This document shows positions 16,699 through 25,924 of a stretch of 64,000 nucleotides of DNA, piece by piece (within the stretch, counting starts at the first letter, position 1; each line of letters opens with the position of its first letter). The position numbers were made by a program, and so were the translations under genes. The stretch comes from Bacteroidaceae bacterium (GTDB lineage Bacteria; Bacteroidota; Bacteroidia; Bacteroidales; Bacteroidaceae). Below the pieces are notes generated by a model, which made no database searches, was not told the DNA's origin, and worked only from the letters and a program-made list of their open reading frames with translations. The DNA is taken from contig JAFTYI010000006.1 of NCBI GenBank assembly GCA_017464815.1, positions 19,743-83,742 on the forward strand, given 5' to 3'.

Positions 16699-19008
16699 CT
16701 ACTTAATCATTACTATCTTTGTTACCACTCCTTCTTGTCCCTCTTCGTCGGTGGCCATGACGTGGTAGACGCCTGAGGCCACGCGGCGTCCTTGGGCATT
16801 GCGTCCGTTCCACGAGAAGGAGCCGCCTACTGAGGTGCCTTCATGAACGATGCTGCCATACGAGTCGGTAATCTTCACTTGGGAATTCATCATCAAGCCA
16901 TCGATGCGGATGTAGCCCTGATAGTCGGGGCGGACGGGATTGGGATAGGCGCGCACGCGGCTCTCGTTGAACGAGGGTTGTGCTTCGGTGGCGTCGCTCT
17001 GATAGGCTACCAATCCTTTGTTGGTGCCTATGTAGACCATGCCCGTAGTTTCATCGGTGACGATGTTATAGATTTCGTTGGATGGCAAGGGGCTGTTCTC
17101 GGTGGTAAAGTGGTGGATGGCTTCCAATCCGTCGGCCGAGAGGAGGTAGACACCGTTCTTTTCGGTACCCACCCACTTGCGGTTGGCACCGTCTACGGCT
17201 ATATTGAGTACGGTGACTCCTTCGAGCAGGAAGTCGGCCAAATTGGTGCCATCATTGCGCGGCACTTTTACTTGGGTGACGGTGACGGTGCTACTCTGTG
17301 CCGCCATCAGTTGGGTGGGGTTACTGATGAGCCAAGTGCCGTTAGTGGTGCCCAACCAAATGACACCTTCCTTATCTTCGACGGCGCAGTGTACTTGCTG
17401 ATGTTCGAGCAAAGTGCCGTCCTGATTATAAAACCTATTCATAAACAGACTTTTATCATCGGATGTATCTTCTAATGTACCATTGGTGTTGAGCATGAAC
17501 ACACCATTGTCATCGTAATGCGGAGTGACGGCCCACATCCACCCACGATTATCGAAAAAAGTGCCTCGAAGTGCTGATTTACGATAGGTACCCTTGTGAT
17601 ATAGTTTTATCCAACGACTGTCTTTGGTAAGAATGCTGATGGCACTGTCAGCATTGGCACATAACGACCAGAGGTTGTTGTCATTGTCATAAACCAATCC
17701 GTTTACGCGGATGATACTAGGATAACGATAGTCGCTGCTGATACTGCTATTGGATGGAGTGTGCACAGCTACACACTTTCCTTGTAAAAACTCATATACT
17801 CCTTCTCCGGCTGATGAGGCAAAGACACGACTATCATTGTAGGGATCAATAGCCAATGAAGTGATGTCGCGATACTTTTTTCCAGTGATGTCAGAAATTC
17901 CATCTTCTTTATAGATTTGCCAAGTTCCATCATTATGCAGTACTTGGATGGTTCCTGGTAAATAGTATCGGTCAAGATAGATACCTCCTCCACACGTGTA
18001 GAGTTTCCCATTATGTACCTGCATCTGGTAGAAGAGATTGCGGCGTGGAGCATTCAATGAGATGGAGCTTGTGGTGAGTTCCAATTGGTTGTCAGACAGT
18101 TTGTAGCCGCTGAGTTTTTCTTCGGTGCCGGCCATCCAATAGGTGGAGTTCCCATAGCAGATGTCGGTCATTCCACTGGGAATCTGAATCAGCTTGTACG
18201 ACTTGGGCGATTCGAAGAGATAGAGTTTTCCCGTAGCATTTCCGGCCAATAATTCTCCATTCACCTCTTCGAGAAAAGTGAAGTTGTCCTTCACTATCAA
18301 TTCATAGGAGCGGGCCGACGGGTCCACGGTCAGCAGGGCGTGACCGGGGATGCAGGCATAGATGGTTTCTCCCACCGTTTTCAGCAGGGTGAAGGTGTTT
18401 GTCATCATCCGCGTCCAGTTGTCCTTCTCCAGCAGGTTGTCGGTGAGTTTGCCGTAGTAGAGTCCGTCTCCGGGTGTGGTGGCTGCCATCAGGTAGTTGC
18501 CTTTTACGGCCGTGGCCACAATCTCTTTGTCTAGCGTGTAGGTGGTGCTGATGATGCGTTTGGCGATGTCCAGCACCACGATGCCGAAGTTGGTGGCGAG
18601 GTATGCTTTGTTGCCTTGCACGTTCACGTTGTTCACCGTCTTGTCGGTCACGTGGCTGTTCTTCAAGTCGGTGATGTTGTACACCTCCTCCTGCTCGTTC
18701 ATCAGGTCGATGTTTCCGTTTGCATAGACGATGAGCAGCTTTTTCTCTGCCGGGCAGGTTGCCAGGTGGGTAATCTCCACGTCGCTCATGGGATACACGA
18801 TGTCAAAGGTCTGTATATCCTCGTCTTCGGGGTCGTAGGAGAAGAGCGAACCTTCTGAAACGGCGTACACTTTTCCGTTGAAATAGGCACAAGTGGAGGC
18901 TTTATCGTAAGCCATGAATGCCTGCCATTCGCCAAGTGGAAGGCGGGCATCCATCGTTTGCCATCCGATGGCGAAAAGGGTCAGCAGAATCAGTGTAAGT
19001 CGTTTCAC
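16699..19008 (-). CDS. porZ: PorZ-like type IX secretion beta-propeller protein
   Basis: This protein of 769 residues starts at a GTG with a signal peptide (KRLTLILLTLFAIGWQTMDA). The start of the mature protein (LPLGEWQAFMAYDKASTCAYFNGKVYAVSEGSLFSYDP) matches PorZ-type proteins. Propeller repeats follow (VWLGTTNGTWLISNP, RKWVGTEKNGVYLLSADG, MVYIGTNKGLVAYQSD), and a C-terminal sorting-like domain begins RAYPNPVRP and ends ASGVYHVMATDEEGQEGVVTKIVMIK. PorZ is a surface part of the T9SS attachment complex that presents lipopolysaccharide for cargo anchoring. It lies 15 bases after rdgB. The PorZ name is from layout and context; a generic two-component-propeller annotation is the alternative. Confidence 0.8.
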   Translation of the reverse strand: MKRLTLILLTLFAIGWQTMDARLPLGEWQAFMAYDKASTCAYFNGKVYAVSEGSLFSYDPEDEDIQTFDIVYPMSDVEITHLATCPAEKKLLIVYANGNIDLMNEQEEVYNITDLKNSHVTDKTVNNVNVQGNKAYLATNFGIVVLDIAKRIISTTYTLDKEIVATAVKGNYLMAATTPGDGLYYGKLTDNLLEKDNWTRMMTNTFTLLKTVGETIYACIPGHALLTVDPSARSYELIVKDNFTFLEEVNGELLAGNATGKLYLFESPKSYKLIQIPSGMTDICYGNSTYWMAGTEEKLSGYKLSDNQLELTTSSISLNAPRRNLFYQMQVHNGKLYTCGGGIYLDRYYLPGTIQVLHNDGTWQIYKEDGISDITGKKYRDITSLAIDPYNDSRVFASSAGEGVYEFLQGKCVAVHTPSNSSISSDYRYPSIIRVNGLVYDNDNNLWSLCANADSAISILTKDSRWIKLYHKGTYRKSALRGTFFDNRGWMWAVTPHYDDNGVFMLNTNGTLEDTSDDKSLFMNRFYNQDGTLLEHQQVHCAVEDKEGVIWLGTTNGTWLISNPTQLMAAQSSTVTVTQVKVPRNDGTNLADFLLEGVTVLNIAVDGANRKWVGTEKNGVYLLSADGLEAIHHFTTENSPLPSNEIYNIVTDETTGMVYIGTNKGLVAYQSDATEAQPSFNESRVRAYPNPVRPDYQGYIRIDGLMMNSQVKITDSYGSIVHEGTSVGGSFSWNGRNAQGRRVASGVYHVMATDEEGQEGVVTKIVMIK

Positions 19009-19023
19009 GTTTTTAATCCTTAG

Positions 19024-19599
19024 TTATGAATTGTGAGTTTTCAGGAACTCCACCAGCTTCTCCACCGCACGGGCGCGGTGGCTGATGCGGTTTTTCACCT
19101 CGTCACCCAGTCGGGCAAAGGAGTGTTCGTAGCCATCGGGGCAGAAGATAGGGTCGTAGCCGAAGCCTTCGCCCTCTTCGCGCTCTTCCATGATGTGGCC
19201 GGTGACGATGCCTTCGAAGAGGTATTCCCGTCCCTCCTTTATTAACGCAATAACGGTGCGAAATTGTGCACGGCGGTCACTTTTTCCTTCCATTTCGGCC
19301 AAAAGTTTCTGCATGTTGGCTTCCGAGTCATGCCCAGGGCCGGCATAGCGGGCTGAGTACACGCCTGGTCGTCCGTCCAAGGCGGCCACTTCCAAGCCGG
19401 TGTCGTCGGCAAAGCAGTCGCCTCCGTAGCGCTCGTGGATGTAGCGTGCCTTCATCAGGGCATTTCCCTCCAGGGTGTTGGCCGTTTCGGGAATGTCGTC
19501 GGTGCAACCTATGTCACGCAAGCTCTTTAGAGCCATCTTTCCGCCGAGCATAGCGCCCACCTCTTGCAATTTGTGGGGATTGTTTGTTACGAAAATCAT
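19024..19599 (-). CDS. rdgB: Non-canonical purine NTP pyrophosphatase (RdgB/HAM1)
   Basis: This protein of 191 residues has the family signatures: N-terminal [12 protein letters not shown], the metal/active-site region [33 protein letters not shown] near residue 150, and the terminal NRISHRARA. It hydrolyses dITP, ITP and XTP to the monophosphate, keeping deaminated purines out of nucleic acids. It lies in a tight minus-strand run (15 bases from porZ; 89 bases downstream of yitT with a repeat hairpin between). Confidence 0.95.
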   Translation of the reverse strand: MIFVTNNPHKLQEVGAMLGGKMALKSLRDIGCTDDIPETANTLEGNALMKARYIHERYGGDCFADDTGLEVAALDGRPGVYSARYAGPGHDSEANMQKLLAEMEGKSDRRAQFRTVIALIKEGREYLFEGIVTGHIMEEREEGEGFGYDPIFCPDGYEHSFARLGDEVKNRISHRARAVEKLVEFLKTHNS

Positions 19600-19605
19600 T
19601 ATAAT

Positions 19606-19697
19606 AAGGTTTAGGGTTGAAGGTTTAGGGATTATGGTTTAGGGTTTAGGGTTTAGGGACTAACTCCCTACACCCTACACCTTCAACCCTACACCTT
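19606..19697. repeat. TTTAGGG-repeat inverted pair
   Basis: The left part contains five TTTAGGG words at 19610, 19624, 19638, 19645 and 19652 (spacings 14, 14, 7, 7). The arm 19606-19622 is an inverted repeat of 19681-19697 (16 of 17 matches), so it can form a hairpin between rdgB and yitT. The right arm overlaps the stop codon of yitT (19689-19691). Confidence 0.85.
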
Positions 19698-20642
19698 CTT
19701 CTTGCTTTTAACTTTTATCTGGTCAAATCCTTCGCCATACACGCCCACCACGTTGCTTTGCGAGATGAACGCACCCGGGTCAATGTCCTTCACCAGGCGG
19801 AAAATGTGGATGGCTTCGCTCTTCTTGGCCAACACGCACAGCACCTTCACTGGTTGTTTGCTATAGAATCCTGTGCCGTCCAACACCGTCACTCCGCGGT
19901 TCACTTCCGTCATCACAGCTTCGCCTATCTCCTCATACTTCTTGCTGAAGATGAGGAATTGCACACTCTGTCGGGCACTGTTCACGATGTAGTCGATGGC
20001 CACGCTGATGATGATGAGTGTGACGAAGCCGAACACCACGCGGCGCCAATCCTCGAACACAAAGTAGCACGAGGAGATGATGACGATGTCGCACACCATT
20101 ATCATGCGCCCGAAGGAGACGGTTTTGTACTTGTTTACGATGGCGGCAATGATGTCGGTTCCTCCTGTGCTTCCACCCACGATGAACACCACCGCGATGC
20201 CCACTCCGCAAAAGATGGCACCTATGACACAAGCCATGAAGTCTTGTCCGGGACCTATTATCTGCAGGAACTCGCCCGTCTCGGGATTCTTCATCATCTG
20301 TTGGAAGATGTCGAGGAAGAAGGTCAGCACAGTCACCGAATAGATGGTCTTCAGGCAGAACTTCAATCCCAACACGTAGAGGGCTACGGCCAGGAAGGCG
20401 GCATTGATGATGAAGTAGGAGATTTGCATCTCGATGCCCGTGGCGTAGTAGATGATGGCCGAGATACCCGTCACGCCTCCTGTAGTTATCTGATAGGGCA
20501 GCAAGAAAAGACACCATCCCAGGGCGTAGGCCATCAGTCCCAAGGTGATGGTGATGTAGTCTTTAGTCTCGCGCCAAAAGAGACCCACCCCCCTACCCCT
20601 CCCAGGGGAAGGGAGTGGATTGCCTTGTTTATCTGTTTTCAT
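19689..20642 (-). CDS. YitT family membrane protein
   Basis: This protein of 317 residues has five to six hydrophobic segments between about residues 25 and 210 (DYITITLGLMAYALGWCLFL, FIINAAFLAVALYVLG, GAIFCGVGIAVVFIVGGSTGGTDIIA, MIMVCDIVIISSCYFVF), followed by the cytoplasmic DUF2179 domain (RGVTVLDGTGFYSKQPVKVLCVLAKK). The substrate of YitT proteins is not established. The first about 20 residues (GNPLPSPGRGRGVGLF) are simply the translation of a dispersed G/C-rich repeat (20583-20621), fused in frame ahead of the conserved WRETKDYI start region. It is 44 bases downstream of leuS and likely co-transcribed with it. Confidence 0.88.
   Translation of the reverse strand: MKTDKQGNPLPSPGRGRGVGLFWRETKDYITITLGLMAYALGWCLFLLPYQITTGGVTGISAIIYYATGIEMQISYFIINAAFLAVALYVLGLKFCLKTIYSVTVLTFFLDIFQQMMKNPETGEFLQIIGPGQDFMACVIGAIFCGVGIAVVFIVGGSTGGTDIIAAIVNKYKTVSFGRMIMVCDIVIISSCYFVFEDWRRVVFGFVTLIIISVAIDYIVNSARQSVQFLIFSKKYEEIGEAVMTEVNRGVTVLDGTGFYSKQPVKVLCVLAKKSEAIHIFRLVKDIDPGAFISQSNVVGVYGEGFDQIKVKSKKKV
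20583..20621. repeat. Dispersed C/G-rich palindromic repeat inside the yitT 5' end
   Basis: On the minus strand it reads ATCCACTCCCTTCCCCTGGG and continues GAGGGG...GGGTC, the same element as the copy at 60511-60554. Here it forms codons about 8-20 of yitT. Confidence 0.85.
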
Positions 20643-20686
20643 ACGTCTGTCTATTTACTCCCCTCTCTTGAGAGTGGAGGGTTTGT

Positions 20687-23521
20687 TTACAGCACTATAT
20701 TCACAATCTTCTTCGGCACGATGATGACCTTCTTCGGAGTTTTTCCTTCAATCCATTTTTGGCTCTGCTCGTTGGCCATCACGGTGCTTTCAATTGTGGC
20801 ATTGTCGGCATCGGCGGGGAATTCCAGTGTGAAGCGTGCCTTTCCGTTGAACGAGATGGTGTACTTCACGGTGTCTTCCACCAGATACGATTCGTTGCAT
20901 ACGGGCCACTGGGCATCGCACACGCTCGTTGTGCTTCCAAGCATCTCCCAAAGTTCCTCTGCCAAGTGTGGTGCGAAGGGGGCGATGAGCACCGTCAGCA
21001 GGCGCAGCACCTCTTTGCTCTGGCACTTCAGCTGAGTCAGTTCGTTCACGCAAATCATGAAGGCACTGATGCTGGTGTTGTACGAGAATGTCTCGATGTC
21101 GCCCGTCACCTTCTTGATGAGCTTGTGGATGCTCTTCAGCTGTTCCTTTGTCGGCTCGATGTCGGTGGGCAGGTATTCTCCTGTGCGGCTATAGAAGAGG
21201 CTCCACAACTTCTTCAAGAAGCGGTGTACACCGTCGATTCCGTTGGTGTCCCACGGCTTGCTCTGCTCCACAGGGCCGAGGAACATTTCATACATGCGCA
21301 GTGTGTCGGCACCGTATTTCTCCACAATCATGTCGGGGTTCACCACGTTGAACATCGACTTCGACATCTTCTCCACGGCCCATCCGCAGATGTACTTGCC
21401 ATCTTCCAGGATGAACTCGGCATCGTTGTACTCGGGGCGCCAAGCCTTGAAGGCCTCCACGTCGAGCACATCGGCGCTCACGATATTCACGTCCACGTGC
21501 AGGGGAGTCACGTCGTACTGCTCCTTCAGTCCGAGGCTGACGAATGTGTTGGTGTCCTTGATGCGGTATACAAAGTTGCTTCGTCCCTGAATCATACCCT
21601 GGTTGACCAGTTTCTGGAAGGGCTCGTCCTTCACGCTCACGCCCAGGTCATAGAGGAACTTGTTCCAAAAGCGGCTATAGATCAAGTGACCCGTAGCGTG
21701 CTCGGTACCACCCACATAGAGGTCAACATTCTGCCAATAGTTATCGGCCTTCTCGCTCACCAGTGCTTCGGTGTTGTGGGGGTCCATATAGCGCAGGTAG
21801 TAGGCGCTTGAGCCGGCAAAGCCCGGCATGGTGTTCAGTTCGAGGGGGAAGACGTTTACGTTGTCGATGAGTGCGTTGTCCACCACTTCGCCCTTCTGCA
21901 CATCCCACGCCCACTTGGTGGCGTTGCCGAGGGGAGGTTCGCCCGTCTCGGTAGGCAGGAACTTGCTTACCTCCGGCAATTCCAGCGGCAACTTGGCCGA
22001 GTCAATCATGTAGGGCATACCGTCCTTGTAGTACACGGGGAAGGGTTCACCCCAGTAGCGCTGGCGGCTGAAGATGGCGTCGCGCAGGCGGAAGTTCACC
22101 TTCACGCGGCCCAATCCGTGTTCCTTCACATATTTCTTAGTGGCGGCAATCGCCTCCTTGATGGTGAGTCCGTTGAGCACCAGGTCGCAATAAGGCTCCA
22201 CACCCGCCTTGGGCGAGTTGGTGACAATTCCCTCCTTGGCGTCGAAGCTCTCTTCGCTCACGTCGCAACCCTCCACCAACGGCACGATGGGGAGTCCGAA
22301 GTGCTTGGCAAAGGCATAGTCGCGGCTATCGTGGGCAGGCACGGCCATGATGGCTCCCGTGCCATATCCGGCCAACACATAATCGCTGATCCACACCGGC
22401 ACGGCTTCGCCCGTGAAGGGGTTGATGGCATACGAACCGCTGAACACGCCCGTCACCTTGCGGTCGCTGATGCGCTCGCGCTCGGTGCGCTTCTTCGTGC
22501 GGTCGAGGTAAGCCTCCACTTCAGCCTTCTGTTCGGGGGTAGTCAGCTGGGCCACCAGTTCGCTTTCGGGGGCCAACACCATGAAGGTCACGCCATACAT
22601 CGTGTCGGCACGTGTGGTGAAGATGGTGAACTCCACGTCCGAATCCTTCACCTTGAACACAATTTCAGCACCCTCTGAGCGTCCGATCCAGTTCTTCTGT
22701 GTCTCCTTCAGCGAGTCAGTCCAGTCGATGTTGTCCAATCCGTCGAGCAGGCGCTGGGCGTATGCACTCACGCGCAAGCACCATTGGCGCATCTTCTTCT
22801 GCACCACGGGGTGTCCGCCGCGTTCGCTCACGCCGTCCACCACCTCGTCGTTGGCAAGCACGGTGCCCAGTGCGGGACACCAGTTCACCATCGTCTCGCC
22901 CAAGTAGGCGATGCGGTAGTTCATCAATGTCTCCTGCTGCTCCTTCTCCGTCATGGCCTTCCATTCCTCGGCGGTGAAGGTCAGCTCTTCGCTCTGTGCC
23001 ACGTCCAGTCCCTCGGTGCCCTTCTCGGCAAAGCGCTCCACCAGTTTGCTGATGGGCATAGCTTTCTGGCACGTGTTGCAATAGAAGTGCTCATACATCT
23101 GCTGGAAAGCCCACTGTGTCCAGTGGTAATATCCCGGCTCACAGGTGCGCACCTCGCGGTCCCAGTCGAAGCAGAATCCGATTTTGTCCAACTGCTCGCG
23201 GTAGCGGTTGATGTTTGCCTCGGTCGTCACGGCCGGGTGTTGTCCTGTCTGTATGGCATACTGCTCGGCGGGCAGTCCGTAGGCATCGTATCCCATGGGG
23301 TTCAACACGTTGAATCCCTGCAAGCGCTTGTAGCGTGCGTAGATATCGCTGGCGATGTATCCCAGCGGATGACCCACGTGCAATCCTGCTCCCGACGGAT
23401 AGGGGAACATATTAAGTACATAGAATTTCTTCTTCGCCTCATCTTCGGCCACCTTGTAGGTCTTCTGCTCCACCCACCGTTGTTGCCATTTCTTTTCAAT
23501 TTCTCTGAAATTATATTCCAT
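20687..23521 (-). CDS. leuS: Leucyl-tRNA synthetase
   Basis: Starting at the ATG at 23521 ([16 protein letters not shown]) gives 944 residues, normal for the bacterial enzyme; the frame is open further upstream, but those codons lie across the promoter. The HIGH counterpart is HVGH at 48-51 after FPYPSGAGL. The editing domain CP1 lies in the middle ([18 protein letters not shown]), the leucine-specific region is near [11 protein letters not shown], and KMSKS is intact ([13 protein letters not shown]) near 705. It charges tRNA-Leu in the cytoplasm. A perfect promoter lies 55 bases upstream. Confidence 0.97.
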   Translation of the reverse strand: MEYNFREIEKKWQQRWVEQKTYKVAEDEAKKKFYVLNMFPYPSGAGLHVGHPLGYIASDIYARYKRLQGFNVLNPMGYDAYGLPAEQYAIQTGQHPAVTTEANINRYREQLDKIGFCFDWDREVRTCEPGYYHWTQWAFQQMYEHFYCNTCQKAMPISKLVERFAEKGTEGLDVAQSEELTFTAEEWKAMTEKEQQETLMNYRIAYLGETMVNWCPALGTVLANDEVVDGVSERGGHPVVQKKMRQWCLRVSAYAQRLLDGLDNIDWTDSLKETQKNWIGRSEGAEIVFKVKDSDVEFTIFTTRADTMYGVTFMVLAPESELVAQLTTPEQKAEVEAYLDRTKKRTERERISDRKVTGVFSGSYAINPFTGEAVPVWISDYVLAGYGTGAIMAVPAHDSRDYAFAKHFGLPIVPLVEGCDVSEESFDAKEGIVTNSPKAGVEPYCDLVLNGLTIKEAIAATKKYVKEHGLGRVKVNFRLRDAIFSRQRYWGEPFPVYYKDGMPYMIDSAKLPLELPEVSKFLPTETGEPPLGNATKWAWDVQKGEVVDNALIDNVNVFPLELNTMPGFAGSSAYYLRYMDPHNTEALVSEKADNYWQNVDLYVGGTEHATGHLIYSRFWNKFLYDLGVSVKDEPFQKLVNQGMIQGRSNFVYRIKDTNTFVSLGLKEQYDVTPLHVDVNIVSADVLDVEAFKAWRPEYNDAEFILEDGKYICGWAVEKMSKSMFNVVNPDMIVEKYGADTLRMYEMFLGPVEQSKPWDTNGIDGVHRFLKKLWSLFYSRTGEYLPTDIEPTKEQLKSIHKLIKKVTGDIETFSYNTSISAFMICVNELTQLKCQSKEVLRLLTVLIAPFAPHLAEELWEMLGSTTSVCDAQWPVCNESYLVEDTVKYTISFNGKARFTLEFPADADNATIESTVMANEQSQKWIEGKTPKKVIIVPKKIVNIVL

Positions 23522-23575
23522 AGCGGATATCGTTTGTTTCTTTATGTGATTACACCTTATTATAATAAACGGGTG

Positions 23576-23607
23576 CAAAGATAGTAATCCCATCAGAATT
23601 GACCAAA
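23576..23607 (-). promoter_or_regulatory. leuS operon promoter
   Basis: The minus strand reads TTTG (23604-23607), 20 bases, TATCTTTG (23576-23583), an exact consensus match 55 bases before the leuS ATG. It probably drives leuS-yitT-rdgB-porZ-cotH. Confidence 0.88.
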
Positions 23608-23637
23608 GAAACTCCAGCCTTTTTCTTCCATAGATAA

Positions 23638-23796
23638 TTTTAGGCACGGATTACACGGATTACACGGTTTCTTCTATAAACGAAGGCTGTTGGCTATGGC
23701 TGTAGGCCTTTGACTTTCTTAGCCATAGTAGCGAATCGAATCGCCATAGCCATCGTTAATTTATTCCGTGTTAATCCGTGAAATCCGTGCCTAAAA
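23638..23796. repeat. CACGGATTA inverted-repeat element with nested inner palindrome
   Basis: The outer left arm (23638-23667, TTTTAGGCACGGATTACACGG...) is an inverted repeat of 23766-23796 (ending CCGTGCCTAAAA), again with 9-base internal units. Between them lies a second set of inverted words: GGCTATGGCTGTAGGCC against AGCCATAG and GCCATAGCC. The total span of 159 bases is the largest member of this family in the window. Confidence 0.85.
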
Positions 23797-23844
23797 AAGA
23801 ATGATGCTATTTTAGATACACCTCCATTAGGCAAGGTTAATAGC

Positions 23845-25923
23845 TTACAGCATTACCTTTGCTGATTTTCCTCCTTCAACTTTGATGTAGATACCATGTT
23901 TGGGATTTTCAACAGGACGTCCAGTCAAATCAAAGTATCTGGCTTTTTCTGCATCCACTCGAATTTCGTCGATTCTGTCCGCTGTAACATTAATGGTTTT
24001 CTCCACCACTTTAGCCACATCGAACTCTTTATCACCTGACTGGGATGCCTCAACCCGAATCGTGCCTGCAGCATTTACCGTGAGCTTGTTTCCTTGAATG
24101 GTTGCATCGCCTTCCAACACTTTATAAACAACATTCAACCCTGACGATGCTGTCGCATTCAGTTCTACAACATCACCTTCGACAATATTTGCAAAAGTCT
24201 GATTCCAAGTGATAGTCTGACTTTTCTTGGATACAGTCACCTTGCAACTGGCGGTTTTACCTCCACAGGTTGCCGTTATTGTTGCAGTTCCTGCAGAAAC
24301 AGGGGTGACTTTTCCATTGGCATCCACGGTGGCGATGCTCTTGTCTGATGAAGTCCATGTAACGCTCTTGTCAGTAGCATTCGTGGGAGATACCGTGGCA
24401 GTCAATTGCCCACTGCCCCCCATCGTAAGCGACATGGATGTTTTGTTCAACGTCACGGAAGTCACGGCCACGGGAAGTACGGTCACCTTACAACTGGCTG
24501 TTGCCTCACCACAGGTTGCCGTTATCGTGGCAGTTCCTGCAGCCTTAGCAACAATGCGTCCACTGGCATTCACCGCCACTACGCTGGCATCCGACGAAGT
24601 CCATTTCACACTTTTGTCAGTCGTGTTCGCAGGGGAAACGGTGGCTGTCAACTTGTCGCTGCTACCCACGATGAGTTCCAATGTTGATTTGTCCAATGTT
24701 ACGGAAGAGGCAGCAATGGTAATAACAGTCACCTCGCAATTAGCCGTCACCTCACCACAAGAAACCGTTATCGTGGCACTTCCAACAGACACGGCTGTAA
24801 CGTTTCCATTGGTATCAACGGTGGCGATGCTGTTATCCGACGATGCCCATGTCACACTCTTATCAGTGGTATTCTCAGGCAAAACAGTGGCACTCAGTTG
24901 CTCACTGCCACCAATAGCGAGTTCCAATGTTGACTTGTTCAGTGTCACAGATGAAGCAGGTACAGTATAGACCGTCACCTCACAACTGGTTGTCACATCC
25001 CCGCTTTTTGCCATTATCGTGGCTGTTCCTGCCGAAATGGCCTTTACATTTCCATTGGCGTCCACTGTCGCCACTTTTTTGTCCGACGATGTCCATGTCA
25101 CACTCTTGTCGGTGGCATTCTCCGGCAAAACGGTGGCGCTCAGTTGTTCACTGCCACCCACAGCAAGCTCTAAGGATGTTTTGTTCAACGTCACAGAAGA
25201 CACCGCAATAGGAAGCACCTTCACTTCGCAACCGGCCGTCACATCCCCACTTTTTGCCGTTATCGTAGCCGTTCCTAATGAAACAGCGGTAACATTTCCA
25301 TTTGTATCTACAGTAGCTACACTATTATTAGACGAAGTCCATGTTACGCTCTTATCTGTGGCATTCTCCGGCAAAACAGTGGCATTCAATTTACTACTTT
25401 CGCCCACATGAAGTTCCAATGTAGAATTATCCAGAACCACACTTTGCACATACACAGGTTCCACAGTCAGAACAATCTCCGAATCGTCCATATAATAAGC
25501 CTTCGCACCAGAGGCTGTAGCCACTGCATTTTGCAACTTGATGCTGTAATCCCCAAGGGGAACATCCACACTTAATGGAACATTCAGCACCACGCCGCTA
25601 TTCCCAGTAAAAGCCGTGTTAGGATTGGAATAGACCAACACTCTCATGGCACCACCTTCCTGTTCCTTTGTCACTAATGTATGCACTCCCTCTTGGTGAC
25701 GGAGCATTGTCATAGCGCCTGAAATCTTCACACCTTCGGGAAGGGTTATGTCGCATTGGAAGCCCACAGCCTCACCCGCATTCTTTAGTTCTATAGCAAG
25801 TGTGGCCGCTTCCCCTTCTGTTACCGATATGTCAGCTGCAGTTACCTCATAGTCGGCAGCTTTGGTAACAACGCCTATTAGTGCCAGAGACACTAACAGG
25901 CTGATTTTTCTCAATAATTTCAT
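23845..25923 (-). CDS. Secreted protein with cohesin-like module, five Big_2 Ig-like repeats and sorting tail
   Basis: This protein of 692 residues has a signal peptide (LLRKISLLVSLALIGVVTKAA). Residues about 25-150 are a cohesin-like module (FQCDITLPEGVKI...MLRHQEGVHT...MRVLVYSNPNTAF). Residues about 155-560 are five roughly 80-residue Big_2 repeats, each VTLNKTSLEL...LSATVLPENATDKSVTWTSS...TATITAKSG. Residues about 565-650 form a module beginning ITWNQTF...ASSGLNV, then a short tail with DLTGRPVENPKHGIYIKVEGG, resembling a type IX sorting signal. Its start lies one base after the stop of the 4500-residue BspA-like gene, so the two are co-transcribed and probably translationally coupled. Both the cohesin-like and the ITW modules recur in that neighbour. 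The surface/adhesion role is inferred. Confidence 0.82.
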   Translation of the reverse strand: MKLLRKISLLVSLALIGVVTKAADYEVTAADISVTEGEAATLAIELKNAGEAVGFQCDITLPEGVKISGAMTMLRHQEGVHTLVTKEQEGGAMRVLVYSNPNTAFTGNSGVVLNVPLSVDVPLGDYSIKLQNAVATASGAKAYYMDDSEIVLTVEPVYVQSVVLDNSTLELHVGESSKLNATVLPENATDKSVTWTSSNNSVATVDTNGNVTAVSLGTATITAKSGDVTAGCEVKVLPIAVSSVTLNKTSLELAVGGSEQLSATVLPENATDKSVTWTSSDKKVATVDANGNVKAISAGTATIMAKSGDVTTSCEVTVYTVPASSVTLNKSTLELAIGGSEQLSATVLPENTTDKSVTWASSDNSIATVDTNGNVTAVSVGSATITVSCGEVTANCEVTVITIAASSVTLDKSTLELIVGSSDKLTATVSPANTTDKSVKWTSSDASVVAVNASGRIVAKAAGTATITATCGEATASCKVTVLPVAVTSVTLNKTSMSLTMGGSGQLTATVSPTNATDKSVTWTSSDKSIATVDANGKVTPVSAGTATITATCGGKTASCKVTVSKKSQTITWNQTFANIVEGDVVELNATASSGLNVVYKVLEGDATIQGNKLTVNAAGTIRVEASQSGDKEFDVAKVVEKTINVTADRIDEIRVDAEKARYFDLTGRPVENPKHGIYIKVEGGKSAKVML

Positions 25924-25924
25924 C

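Larger units (their letters stand above)
23522..23844. other. Non-coding region between leuS and the Big_2 gene
   Basis: It holds the leuS promoter and a nested inverted-repeat element (23638-23796). I see no gene or clear terminator for the Big_2 gene apart from that element. Confidence 0.75.

Noticed and set aside
20687-23647. Extended leuS start 42 codons upstream
   Set aside because: The extension crosses the consensus promoter at 23576-23607 and lacks similarity to LeuRS; the ATG at 23521 matches the family start.
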